Source: Vanilla planifolia
Taxonomy: Eukaryota > Streptophyta > Magnoliopsida > Asparagales > Orchidaceae
Assembly (NCBI GenBank): GCA_023846275.1
Contig: CM043871.1
Span: 29,728,569-29,792,568 of the forward strand
Direction: 5' to 3'
DNA length: 64,000 nt
In this document: in pieces, positions 38,101 through 52,500 of the stretch
Position numbering within the stretch: position 1 is the stretch's first letter
Layout of the letters: each line of letters starts with the position of its first letter
Program-made: the position numbers and the translations under genes
Notes under the pieces: generated by a model
The model's input: the letters and a program-made list of their open reading frames with translations, nothing else
The model's database searches: none
Told to the model about the DNA's origin: nothing

Positions 38101-41100
38101 ATTAATAAAAAGTTCTACAATAAGCTTGCACTCTCTTTAACTTGATTATTTATCCAACCTGTCCATCCCATTTTCATTATTTCTCTTCTACCACTTGGAG
38201 ACACTGAACATAGGCTTCAACTATTATATCACTTTCCTGGTACAAGCACTCTGATGATAATTCTATCAATAGAATAATTAATAAAAAGTTTTGCAATAAG
38301 CTTGCACTCCAATGGTAAGAGCATCTTTAACTTGATTACTTATCCAACCTAGCCATCCCATTTCAATTATTTCTCTTCTACTATTTGGAGACACTGAAAG
38401 GCTTCCTATAACTTATTCCTTCAGCAAAATGTGCATTTCCCTCACCAATGAATCCTCAATTACAAGATAAAAGAGGTCTCAAGGTGTTATTGCACCAACT
38501 GTCGAGTCCTACCCCTTTCATTTCCACTCTAGAATGCCTAAGTTTAAATCTTGGTTGTCCATTACATTCTCTGAGTTAGAAATCCAATTGTGGAAACCAG
38601 TTTTCTAGACCAAGTCTAGCACCTCAAAGTCAAGTCTCACTGCTCTCTTCTTTGGACAATCAACCAACACAAACTTGCTAATTGTGCAAGGAGAAAATTT
38701 GATTTCAAACACTAGAGGATAGAAGCATAATGCAATTTATAAGATTCAAAAGTCTAGACTCAAACTCAGGCATCCAAAGCAAATCACCTTTTTTATGGGC
38801 TATAAACATGGGAGATTCTTAGTTGGGTGACTTGCTTCCTTGATATAAGGCTCTTCATCCCACTTCGTGGTTGAAGAAGCTTAGTGTTTGATTCTCCCAA
38901 TTAAACTAACCAAAATAAAAATAGGGGTTAAGAGCTCCCAAGCTCGTTATTTATTGTTAAAAATAGTGATCCAATAAGATATTGAAGACGACTTGAGAGA
39001 GGTCTTGACGAGTATTGAAGATGTATCAAGTGATATTTATATGATCTAGGAAAGTATTGGAGATGTTTTCTGGTAGATTTTAAGAGATATTTCTAGTTAT
39101 TTAGTATAGGCATTGATGAAGGCTCAAAGGGCAGATGTAATATAAAATATATCCTTGAGAAGGATAGCTTGAGATGATTTAGGTTCTTGGGAGAGGGCCT
39201 AAAGATAAGTTTTGATCTCGACAAGACTTCATGAGAATGAAGAGACATAAGAGATGATAACCTCGTAGAATGGCATAAAGAGATGAATGACTTGAGGGAC
39301 AATCTCAAGATATTTATAAGTGTTGGGAATCATGGCTCAAGGTGGTGTAAGTGCTCAAGGGAACCTATAGGTAAGTTTTAGTCTCAAGGGACAAACTCTA
39401 GATATTAATAGAATTTTTCAATGGATTTAGCCATCGAAAGGTGAGTTTTGGCTTCTAAGAGAAGGCTTGAGGAGTTTCAGCAGCTCTCAAAGAGTACGGC
39501 CTTGAATGAAAGGTCTCAAGGAAATTTGAGTCATTTTAGACTTTTGAAGAGCAATACCCAAGGATTTTCGTACAATTCACATAGAAGTTTTGAGATGTTT
39601 AGCATGATGATTCGTAGGATATTCACAAGCATGGTCAAAATAAGTATATATCCAAACCCAAAGCAAAATAGATCATGCATTTTGGGTGATATTTGAAAAG
39701 CTAAAGTCTGTGATTGTAAGAGGAAGTTATGCCCACATCACTAAAGCTATGCTAAAGCCTTCTAGATAAGAAATTTTGCACTTAAATTTGAATTAGAATG
39801 GTTGGAATTTTTAGGATTTGTTTTAAATCTATAGGATTGCATATATTGACATTCATTGCCTATTTATCTTTTTGTTCTTAAACCCTTATATTATAAAGAG
39901 GAATTTAGAGGAGATTTTTTGGTATGAAAAGGTAAGGACAATAATCCCACAAGTTTAACATAATACTCTTGCCACCAAACTTGTACTGAGAGGAGAGGAA
40001 GTGAAAGAAACATGCTAGTGGGTTGACCAATTTTCTACTTGTGCCTCCTCCACTCTATTGCTTTCTCTTCTTAGATATGCTTTTTTTTGCTCTTTAAATG
40101 CAGCCAATTTTTGTGTTTTGATTTGGCAACGAAGAGTTCATGAAAGTAGAGAATATTATGTCTCTTCAAGTATCAAAAAATTAGCAATATGTATTGAAGA
40201 TGAAGACGAGGAAGATGAAAATCCTTTGGCATATTCACAATACTACTATTTGTTATACTTTGATTTACTTATGCTTATGCTGCATTTTAAGTGTTTTCTC
40301 TTCTATTTGTTTTTTTGCTGTGTCGCACTAGTCAACCCATACTGGGTTGAAATCAATGATATCAAAGCAATAAATTATGATTGTGGAACAGTTATTAATG
40401 GTGTGTAAAGGATATCATAGTTTTCAGAACTTATTTAGAGGAATAAATACAGAGCTAATTGGATTGTGTTCAAGATTTGAGGGAATGGGATCACATGAAA
40501 ATGGCTTGGAGATTAAGTCTTATCCAACATGTGATCATTGGACAAGATTCTGTTTTAAGGCTTTGGAGAGCTTTTTCTAAGCTAAGGAAGCTTGAGAGCA
40601 TCAAGAGATAAGATATTTGTTAGCAAGGTAGTTGTTGAGCTTTTGAAGTCGTCAAGGCACGTATTGGATGCCAATGAACAAATTTCTCACTGACAAGGAC
40701 GGATTGAGATGTTGCTAATTAGCATCTTCTAGGCAGATGAGGGAACCAATAGAGCAAAAGTCACCAAGTGAGTTTTATGAGCCATAGCGCTGTGTGCATT
40801 GTAAACATTGTGTATATTGATTTGAATCATCACAATCAGATACTGCTGATGTCCCAAATAAGACCTTAACAAGTATTATGGATGTCTTAAGGGAAGGTAG
40901 GTCTCCAAAGGAATACGTATCATTCAAAAAAGGTATTTAAGATGTCTTGAGGGAGATCTCGAGAAAAGTTTGCAGTTAGGGAATTAAGAAAATCCTCATA
41001 TAACAGATGCAAAGTAGAATATGGTCACGAGAAACACAACTTGAGGTGGTTTAGGTGTGCTCTGGCAGGACTCCAGAAATTAAAGAACCATCATGGATGA

Positions 41101-44100
41101 CATTCTTATGACATGACATCAAGAGATTATTGATGTGAGAGATGCAGTCCTAAGATGTTTTAAGAAGATATTCACAAGACCCAAGAAGAATGGCTTGAAG
41201 TGGTTTGTCTTGGTGCAGGAGATGAAAGGTCTATCTCAAGGTGCCTTTGGAAATACGTGTAGTAATGAAAAAAAGGTTTTTGGCCTTGAGAAACAATCTA
41301 GAGGAATTTGTTTGCAGGTCTTGAGGAAGTCGTAAGATGGTCATGATGATGGCTTGTGAGATGTTCACAAGGATAGTTGAGAAGAGTATAAATTCAAATG
41401 AAGTAAATTAGATCATGTACTGTAGGTGATCTTTGAATTGTACAATTTCAAGATAAATGAAATAAGTTATGTTTAGATTATTGAAGTTGTGTCAAACCTT
41501 TTGAATAAGCATATTTTGAAGTTTGTATTTGAATTTAAATTTTTATGACAATTAAATCCAAAAAGGGATGCTTATTTTCTATAATGACTTAATCTCTAAA
41601 TCAAGATTACCCCCACACCCCTGCCACTACTACAAGACTCCAAAACTAAATCCAAAAAATGGTAAGGCCTTTAAGGAAGAGGTAAGGGCTTAGGCAAATT
41701 TCCATGTATACAACATTAAAACAAAAAGAAAAGAATGCATTATAAAATATTCCCACTTAAGGACAAAGAGAATAAAGCAAGATTTGCCCCAAGAATTGTG
41801 ATATTCCTATAAAATCTAACAAATGCATAAAACTACATGGGAAGAAGCGCGAGAATTTTCAGTTCTCGTTGCACATTTCCAGTCTCATGAAAAATGGATG
41901 CGACCAAACAATATCGGTATTCCAACTTGCTAGAATATGATACATATATGTGTATATAATGAATTCATACAATTTTATGTAAGTAAATATTGCAATATAC
42001 ATACAACAAGCAACCTCGTTAAATGGGGTCAATTACAAGGAGAACAACACTAACCCATATACTCAATATCCAAGGAACAATAAGCTTTTCTAGTGATTTC
42101 TGAACATGCCATTCTAGTCTAACCATTCCCTATTCATAGAAGAAATTTTGATGACTCACATCTATTAATACTAGCATTAGGTAGTCTAAATTTAAAATGA
42201 AACATTGTTAAATGCATAATATTTTAGATCAATCGAAAGTTAACTCATGTCTACTCATTACCAACTCAATTTGGCTCACCTTTGCTAGGCTTAGATCATT
42301 GCCTAGCACATGATGCTTCTAGACAATTCAAACAAATATCTAATTTTCTTAGCTATCGTCAATCTTCAAGCAAATGTCAAAACCCAAGAAATTTTTTGTT
42401 AAATTTTCTTTCTAATTTCAGTACTTAGTTTATACACATCCATGACTTCATCTCTAATTCAAGGTCCCCCACCCCAGTTACTACCAGAAAAGGTTAGATT
42501 CTCTAAGGAATAAAGAAGGGCTCAAGTAAATGTCCATGTCTACAAGATTAAAACAAAAAAAGCATGCCCAATAAAATATTCATTCTTTAAGGAAAAAGAG
42601 TGGGAAAATTTTCATCCAATATAGTTAAATCATCAAAGTTTTTCATAAACCCTAACAAAAGCATATACTAGGCACTTAACCATAAGAAGAAACATGAGAT
42701 ATACTTTTAGTTCTAATTACTCTTGTATGTCTTATGAAAAAAGATTAAGACCAAAAATATATATATTTTAATTTTCTAGAATACAATCCATAAAAGTATT
42801 GATAATGAATTCATTCAATTTTATACATGTATAAATAAATATTGCAAGTTGCTACAAGAATGATAACAAATAATCTCATTAACTGGAGACATAAATCTCC
42901 TAATACCAATCCTTGCTTAATATCCAAGGAACAATAAGTTTTTTTTTTTCGGGTCCTTGAGTAATGCATCCTAGGTGCCTTTGTCGTTTGACTAGTAATG
43001 CATAAAGCACTCTTTTTTAAGTCGTAAGTCTAGTTTGTTAGGGATGATGCACACAAGTGCAAGAAAGTACAATTAAGAGATGCCATATAATGTTGTTTCT
43101 AAAGATATGCTCTCCTATTAGATAACATTGTTTATTGCATCATCTTCCTCCTATCTATTTGCCCACAACCCACCACCAATTTAAAAAAATCATACCATAT
43201 TTTTCTCTTCTCATTGTGCTTCCTATACTTAAAATTAGGACAAAATCACTATACAACTCAATTTCACTCTCAAACCTTTGTATAATATTTCTTCAATTTT
43301 AGATCCTAACTCTTTTTGAACAAATCATGTTCAATTACACCATTATGTGGTCAACTTATTAACTATTGCTTAGCAAGCTTAGATAAAATTGCTACTTGTG
43401 GCTCTATAAAAGAGCCTCATGCAACTCTCTATCTTTCTCATTTCTCTTCAACCCAAGCACGCAAAGTTAGCATTTAACAAGGAAGAGTTGGGACCTTGAT
43501 TTTGGCTATAACAATGATATTGTACAAAAAAAATTGCAATGATGACGTCTTCCCTCGTTGTAAGGGTGTTGTTGCATCAATGTCTTTCATTTGTTTTCCG
43601 TGCTCTACATTAATATCATTGGATTCCCCCAAACATCACTTCCATCTACATCAATAAATCCACACAAGACTTCACAAAGTTTTGATATGCATATTCTTCA
43701 CAACTATATTGCATATCCTACTAGTAATGAGGAAAGGAGGATTACTCTCTATATATTGAAAGTTTTATTTGCAAAGTTTGGTTATGGCATTTAAGTTGAC
43801 CTAACCAAGCTTGAACCTATAATATTTGCAAATCAGGTAATTGTTCCTTGTTTCATGTTCAACTAGTATAGTTCAACATGGCTCAAGTAGCCAATGAGTC
43901 AATCCAAGAAGAGTTTTGATGCATGGCAAAGATGTGAAAACCTGCAACATTAATGCTCTCTATCTTTATTCCTCTTTTCTCTTCACCCCACTAGCATAAG
44001 CGCTGAATAAGGAAGGATTGGGATCATAGATCTGACTATAACAGCTATAACCATAAAAAATATTGACAATTATAGTGACTTCATTCCTTATGAAGGGGTG

Positions 44101-46482
44101 TCTATAAAAAATAAGGCTATCCCCCCATTTCATGTTCAACTAGTATAGTTCGACATGGCTCAAGTAGCCACTAAGTCAATCCAGGAAGAGATTTGATGTA
44201 TGGCAAAGATGTGAAAACCTGCAACATTAATGCTCTCTATCTCTATTCCTCTTCTCTTCACCCTACTAGAATAAGTGCAAAATAAGGATTGGGATCATAG
44301 ATCTGGCTATAATAGTTATAATCATCAAAAGTATTTACAATAATGGTTGTTGTACCCTTTGATGTGATAATTACAAAACCAAGCTATTTATTATTGAAGG
44401 CTTGTTTTTTAAGTAAAATTGTTAATAATTAATTAAATCAAGCCATGTATTTTAGATGTCTAAAATAATGGTCTCTAAGGGCCTTGAGGTCATGGCATAC
44501 TTCAAGGAATTTTTGAGACATGCGCAAGATTTTCTTATAATTAAATTTCTTTTTATTTCTCTTGAATTTGATATGTCAAAACTTTGAGATTATGAGGCAC
44601 ACTAGTAGTATTAACATTTAAAAATATTATAAAATTATTTTATAATGAATTTTCATTTTTGGGCCAAGCATATTTGACAAAATGTATAGACATGGGTATT
44701 TGATTTTTTAATATTATTTTGGAATCGTTTTTTACGAATTTCTTTTCATAGCCACTTAATTAACTTATAATACTATAAGAATATAAAATTATTTTTATAC
44801 ACTTATATTCAAATTTGTGGCTAAAAAATTCGTCAAAAATACCCTAAAACAGCAAAAGTCTCAGGAAAAAGCACTGTAGCATGGGCGGGTCGACCCGGCG
44901 TCAAAACAGCCCGTCCAGGCCTTTTAGAAATAAAAAAAAGAAGGAAAAATAAAAATTTGGTTGACCCGAAAGGGGCGAGCAAAGCCCGCCCAAAGACCGC
45001 CGAGAGCAACTCGGCTAGCGCTGGTCAACGGTCAACGGAACAGTGCCTGGCTAAGCCAAGCCTGCCGAGAGGAGCTCGGCTAAGTCTAACTTCAGCGCGG
45101 TCTACGGTCAAAGAACAGTGCATGGCTAAGTCAACCTGAACCGGGTGATGAAATCCCGGTCAAGGAAGGGGGGAGCCAGCCCCAAAGTGGCTCGCAGGTT
45201 AAACGGCGCAAAGTTATTATAAAGCGGTGTCCCAAATTTCATTATGCAGTGTGGGACTAAAAAATCCCACCTTATAACTTCGGCAGGATCTAAAGGCGCA
45301 GATCAAGCCCGCCCAGATCCAACGGGCGAGAGTAATTTCGAACGGCTGTTTAATCAGCGCCGTTCGTTCAGCGCGTGGGATCCAATGGCGCAGATCAAGC
45401 CCGCCCAGATCCAACGGGCGAGAGTAATTTCGAACAGCTTTTTAATCAGCGCCGTTCGTTCAGCGCGTGGGATCAAATGGTTCAGATCAAGTCCGCCCGG
45501 ATCAGACGGTCTAGAAATGATCATGCCGTGAAGTCCATCCAGCCGTCCATTCTTGAAGTGGGATCGGACGGCTGCTGCTCTTCTTCTTCCTTTTCGGGCT
45601 TCCGGCAACGGCTATTTTCCGGTTTCTTTTTTTACCGTTTTTCTAGCCGTTTGGAATTGCTTTTTGGTGAACTATATATATAGGACATTTTACAAATTAT
45701 AGAGTTGATGAATCCACTTGCAAAAAGCTTCAAAAACTAAGGAAAAGGCCAAAACCAAGAGCAACAATTGGCATACTTGTGGGAGCTACGGGCTCAACCT
45801 TCTTCTCAAATTTCAACAGCTTTCTTCCACATTTCGTTGCATCATTCGGTAACATTTAGTTGTGCCAGTTTGCTTTGAGAAATTAAAGGTGTAGGATTTT
45901 TGTATGCATTGCTATTGTAAAAATTATATGCGTTATTGTAGCCGGATTTGTTCGGATTTTTGGTGTCTCGTTGGAGCACCGGTTGTACTTGGTTTACCCC
46001 TACCGGCTTCGACAAAAGGGAGTGGTTAGTGGAAGCCCGATCGGGTTGATCGGGGGTGGATGTAGGCACGGGTTTGGCCGAACCACCTAAAATCTTTGTC
46101 TTTTGTTTTTGCTTGTCTTATTATTGCATTTTTCGTTTTTATCTCACAATTTATTTACAAACGTTTTTTAATTGAAAGAATTTTCAAAATCTAAATTTTA
46201 GTGAAAAGCACAATTCACCCCTCCCCTCTTGTGCGTTGTTCTCACACGATTTACATCAATGGTGACTTCATTCCTTATGAAGGGGTGTCTAAAACAATAA
46301 GGCTATCCCCCCATTTTCTTCTCCTCTTTGCCCATTCTAGAAATGGTAAGAGCTGATGGAAGGTTGAGACTTGGGATGTGATACAAGGTTGTGATAATTC
46401 CAAAATTAATTCTATAATAATTGCTGTAGATACTCCATCTTATTTCTCGCATCTCTATCACACTAGATTAAACACAAACATA

Positions 46483-46520
<38 letters not shown>

Positions 46521-49500
46521 ACTTACACATATGCATATATATATATATACAAATACACACAGATATTATTATATATATAATGTTCACCTATTTCTAAGAT
46601 GACTATGTTTGGCTTTAGGACAAATTTCAATAAAGGTGTAAGGGGTTTTATCTCAAATAATATTTAGATGATCACCCTATTATTTTTAAGTTAAACCAAT
46701 TTTGTACTTAAGGTATAACTTAACTAGAGTTAAAATGTTCTTTTTGTTCTTCTTATAATAACCAAAATGATCAAAAGACACCACAAAACAAAAAATGCCA
46801 ACCAAGCATAGACTCAAGAGAGTTTTGTATAGAGAGGGCACCACAAATTGGAGCCAACTAGTCATTGGAGCCAACTAGTCCATTGGAGAAATAGGACGAT
46901 AGCAACCAACTAGTAAGCATTGTGGAGAGCATCAACTAGCTAACTAGTTAAAAATTCGAGAGGGATAAGGTCAGAAATAAAGAGAGAGAGTCTAGCAAAA
47001 GGGCTGCATTAAGATTTCCTGAGTTAACTATAATAAAATGAGTTATTGCCCAATAAAACTATTTGGTTTTGGCAACTACCATGGGGTAATTTAAGGTAGA
47101 CACCTTAGGGTTAACATTAGTTTCTTGTCTATTACTTGAAATACACAGCTAGTGGCACCTAATTCGGCACATCATCAACTTATGATGCCACCTTCTCCAT
47201 CAATGAGCTCATTGACCTCTTTGAGCTCTTAATTTCAATTTCTTGCCTCTTTGTTTTGCTTAATAAGATTATTTTGATTAATTTGGTCCAACAAATAAAT
47301 AAAATGAGGCCAAAACCATTAATTTGCTTCCTTTTCGAAATCTCCTTAAACAAGGATTGGGTGGTTCACACTACTAGAGGAAATAAAATGCGGAACTTCG
47401 AGGATTGGGTAGTTCACACTACCAGAGGAAATAAGCCAACATTTCATTATATGCATTTCAATATTAGCTCATAGCAAAAACATGAGGCAATAAAAAAGAC
47501 AATTTAGAAATGGACATGTTGTTAGTATGTCAATAAAGCAAGCCAGGGAATTTCAAGTCACCAAAATTACTTCAAAGGCTTGTTTCACCTCCAAGTTCTT
47601 CTAATGAGCAGAAAGTCATTAGTTGTGAAACAGGAGAAGGCCCAATGATTTGAGACCATGGAATCGAAACTATAGTCTGATTCTGAACCTTCTATCTCAG
47701 AAAACAATGCAAGAAAAACTAAATGCTGTCATAAACTATAATTATTACCGAAGTAGCATGTCACTCCAAACAGCCATGTGCTAGAAAAAGTTGATCACAC
47801 TAGTAATGTTGCACTCCAAGAGCTACATGTCAGCCCAAGCTTTCTCTGAAGGCAAGCACGAATTTACAAAGCTAGCAGGCAAAAATGCCATATGGTATTT
47901 AGGGTACTCAGATTAAAGGCCTAAATTAGATCATTAACAGCTACCAAAGTGATAATAAAGTATTGTTCAAAATTCTTTTCGTAAAAGAATAATCCTTCAA
48001 ATAACTTGGTTGTAATATGGATAAAAAAAATAATTAATGCTACAATCAATTAGGCAAATGATATCAGAATGATTGAAAAGTTCAGAAATTAATCAACAGA
48101 AGTGAAAATAATGCATAAATTGTGTTTTAGGGCCCAAGGAGAATTGAACATTTCACTTCTATTAGAATAGGGTAATGCATCCTCAGCTACCAACATTGAT
48201 AAAAACTATGTCTGCACATCCCAATAAACACAAACAAGCATTTATACCTTCTACTGAGATTGGGCAAATTACAAAGCATGAATATAAAATAAGCGTTCAA
48301 GCAAGTTACCAACATAAAGGACGGTAAGAAAATTGCACCAGCTACCAATGATGGCAGCTGCCCACAAGCCGAGGACAACCTACAGATAAAATTGATCATT
48401 CAGTATTTCACAAGCTTAAACATGCATCACTACATATATATGCCTAACCAGTATTATAACTACAAACTTTGAAAACATAATCCAAATAATGATATACAGG
48501 ATAGGCTCTGTTTAATATTAACATAAGCAAGTAGACTATTGATAAGATATGTCTGACTCCCAAAGCCAATGAAATCAAAGCATGATAATAGGTCTAAATA
48601 TAAGAAATATAAAAGTAACATTTGCACTACCAACTTCCACATTGAGAACAATCAGTTGAACTTCCACTTTGAATAACCACATTTAATTTCAGAAACGTGC
48701 AGTAACAAATCATCTTTTGTACTTGGACTTAGAAGCTAAAATGCCGTTAATCATTGCAACATAAAAAAGCAAAGACGTGTTCATCTAAGCATGTAAGAGT
48801 ATGCTTATGTTGATTGCAATTGAATCTTATTCAAGCAGTTCGCTTCAATTCTGCAACAAGTTTTAGGACGGTTTTTGTTATTAACAGAAATGTTGCTGAC
48901 AAAGCAAAAGTGCACTTGTTGTTTCCAATAACCATTCTGATTGTTCTGGCATAGCAGGAGCAGTTGGATTTTATATTAATGCAAGACAATTCCCTTCGCA
49001 TATAAACTGAAGCAGGCCACTCATCCTTGGAATAATACATGCAAGAATAATCTTTAGTACCAATATTATGAAGGCTAAGTATACCCTTCTGTTATAGTAA
49101 ATTAAGTGCATAATTTCTTTAGAATAAGACAATTTCTTTTTATTATAAGCTATCTCAATCCCAAAAAAGTATTATGGATGTCCCATATATTTTGGTGACA
49201 AAATTCATTATCAAATATTCTTTTATCTTTATAACACTCATAAGTCATTACAAAATATGAGAACATCATTCATATAAACTAAATGATCTATACATCCACA
49301 TATTTATGTATATTTGGTCTGTGATAATGTGTTACATACAATACTAGGGTTGGCTTACAACATTAGGACCTCAAGTAGCTTTGACCTTCCTCATTGCATC
49401 AATATCCAACAATTATTTGATAAATAATTCACATCCTTATGTTTGCTTTTCTCGATGTATATGATGTCAATACTATAGCTACTCGGAGATTTTCTTTAGT

Positions 49501-52500
49501 CCAAGATAAAATGGTATTTTGTCTAGCTCATTTTAAAAACTTTTAAAGAGCATAAAATGGAAATATAATAATCTCTCTGCAAAGGATAACATTTGTTATG
49601 GCAAAAAAATTAAGATAAGGAAAGGTGAAAGTATGCACAAGAGCCAAGTCATTTTACATACTACAACCCAAATATTTATTAAACAAATTCTCCATTAATT
49701 ATAAATCGAATTTACAACTAGTAGCTACAATAGAGTTTTCGTAGCACAATAACAAATCTGAACTCTATTAAGATCCACTACATGAACTCCCCGATGTGAC
49801 ATGCAAAAAAATCCTTCCTAATAATCATTTGTCACATCCTTCTAGGTCTATATATTTCTTTATGCGAAGGAAAAATTCAAACCAATAGCTACTAGTAGCA
49901 TCAACTTAACATGCACTAACAATCTAAAATGACTCTTCTTAAGATTATTCTTCATCAATACTACACAAATTTTATCTCAAATGCACTCATTTTTAAGTAT
50001 ATCATTTCTAGTATAATCATTCATCCATTTCAAAATCCTTTTGTTTGCAACAATAATTTTATTCATGCCACAAAACATTATCAATCTTTCTATGATCTTA
50101 TAAAATTACATTTTTTAATCTTAAAAAGGATTTTCGATCATAGGACAAACTAATAACAGCACTCAATTGTGTTGTCCATCTTTATTTTGCTTAATGAAGA
50201 ATAAAAAGAATAAATCAAATTTTCATTCTACTTTTATTTTTTCATTTTTAATAAATTAAAAAAATCAATTGAGTAAAAGATTAACTAATTTGCAATTTTC
50301 TAATTACTCATCATATTCAAGAAAAAAAAATTGATTGAAAAATACTCTACATCTAAAGCAATACACAAAAATTATAATATTAATATAAATTTGTGAAGTA
50401 CAAAATATATAATCAATTCATATGTAATACCTTGTAAATTTCACTCCAATCAAATAAATTAAGAAATCATTAATTTATTTCATTTCATTTTGTTTCTTCC
50501 ATTTCTCCAAACTATATGATACAAGTTCAATAAGTTATATAAACAAGTTGATAAAAACAACTCTAGAATATAAGAAAAACATAACCAATAAAACACATTG
50601 TCAACCTATAGGTTCAAACAAGTGCAAGTGCAAAAATGTTAGGACAAGTCAACCTAAGTCTCTCTCGCATACAATTGACCAAGATTATGCACAATTGGTG
50701 TTGCACAAACCTTCTTTTAGAAGCAATCATTTCTAAAAACATTGCTGGCAAATCAAATCATCATGTACTAAAATAATCATAGAAGATTAAATGACGTCAA
50801 CAAGAATTCCTCTCTACAATTCGTCTATTTCTCAACCTTCAACAAAGCATTTGATAGACATGGAGCTCTAGGAAGACGTAAAGCAATTGAAGTAATAAGA
50901 TAAGAGTGCTGGTAATAGTACTCTATCCTCCAAAGCATAGAACTCATTTTTGTGTCTATCTCTTATTCAATTCATAAAGAATAATTTGGATAACTCTCCT
51001 AACAGAGGCATTAAAAGACCTTAGTTTAACATTTTCAAACTATCTAGACTAACTCTCTCCAAAATTATGCACAATTGGTGTTGCACAAACCTTCTCTTAG
51101 AAGAAATCATTTCTAAAAACATTGCTGGCAAATCAAATCATCATTTCTAAAATAATCATAGAAGATTAAATGATGTCAACAAGAATTCCTCTCTCCAATT
51201 CGTCTGTTTCTCTCAACCTTCAACAAAGCATTTGATAGCCATGGAGCTCTAGAAATACCTAAGGCAATTGAAGTAACAAGGTATGAGTGATGGCAATAGT
51301 ATTCTATCCTCCAAAACATAGAACTCACTTTTGTGTCTCTCTCTTCTTTAATTCATAATGAATCATTCAAACAGGTCTCCTAACAAAGGCATTAAAAAAC
51401 CTTAGTATAACAAATCCAAACAATCTAGACTAACTCTCTCCAAACTTATGCACAATCGGTATTGCACAAACCTTTTCTTAGAAACAATTCTTTCTAAATA
51501 TATCATTTCTACAAAAACCTCATCTCAAAATCATCCCCTCTTGAACACTCATTTTATTAGTATGTTTGGCCTTTGTAGACCAACAATTCATAACTTATAA
51601 TATTTTTAATTTTACTACAATTTATAAAATTTATCTTTAATCTTAAATAGGATGCTCAAAAAATAGTCGTTCATTTCAATCAATCTAGTTGAATCCTATT
51701 ATTAATATCTCTATCAATTTCATCAACATTTTGAATTATAAATCCAACAAAACAAAACCTATAATTCCTCAATATTTAATGACTCTCAATAGTAATATTT
51801 GTCATGTGTTCTTCGAATCTGATCGAAATTGTATTCCATGCACTTAATCTTAGATCCACTAAGAAGAAATTCATTTAATTCCCAATAGGTCCAATTTGAT
51901 TATATCTCATTTCCCTATTTTACCAACAAATACAGCTCAGGTTTGCTTGCTGAACAAAATCATACAAAATTCATTCCATTAAAGGAGGAAGAAAAACAAA
52001 GAGACCAGAATTCACAATTGAATGAAATAATGGAATAGAAGATCTTACCATAATAAATATCTTCAAGTCATTTCCACAAGAAACATCCTGAAGGAATCCT
52101 AAGAAAAGATTAATTTGGGCACCAATAGAAACAGCAACATTCACAAACAATTCATTTGGTAAGACAAGCCTTGGAACATCAGATGGAGACCTGAAGAGAG
52201 AAAACATTAATCTTTCTATAAAAAATTCAGGTACAATCATAAGCTAACAAGCATACCTATTCATTAAACCAGAAGCATTGGTCCAAATAAACTGAACGAT
52301 CATTCCAACAACTAGAGCAAAGCACAGCATTGTAAAAAAATGGTATTCAAGAAACTCAAACATCCCCCAGATCAGCGTTGCACCAATCAAAGCGCCTGAA
52401 GATATCTTCTTATTCCTCCATAGCAACAAATCAGCAGCTACAAATCAATCAGAAAATTGTTAAATTATGTAATGCTACATATAAAATAATCCATCCTCCT

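Larger units (their letters stand above)
43854..46320. repeat. 277-bp tandem repeat split by an LTR insertion
   Basis: Unit 1 starts CATGTTCAACTAGTATAGTT at 43854 and unit 2 starts the same way at 44131. Unit 2 runs to 44347, is interrupted by the 1911-bp LTR, and resumes at 46264 with GACTTCATTCCTTATGAAGG through AAGGCTATCCCCCCATTT. This matches the end of unit 1 at 44076-44130. Confidence 0.92.
46321..48309 (-). other. RTNLB intron 4, right part
   Basis: No gene seen. It contains an AT microsatellite at 46486-46517 and a 48-bp duplication at 47354-47435. Confidence 0.5.

Noticed and set aside
40058..40408. 116-codon open frame with an acidic patch
   Set aside because: Spans the end of an LTR and its primer-binding site; no family resemblance.
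43854..44347. Tandem repeats as a CRISPR-like array
   Set aside because: Units are whole 277-bp duplications without short repeats and unique spacers, and the DNA is plant nuclear.
45244..45683. Overlapping open frames of 65-102 codons
   Set aside because: They arise from GC-rich tandem repeats inside the solo LTR.
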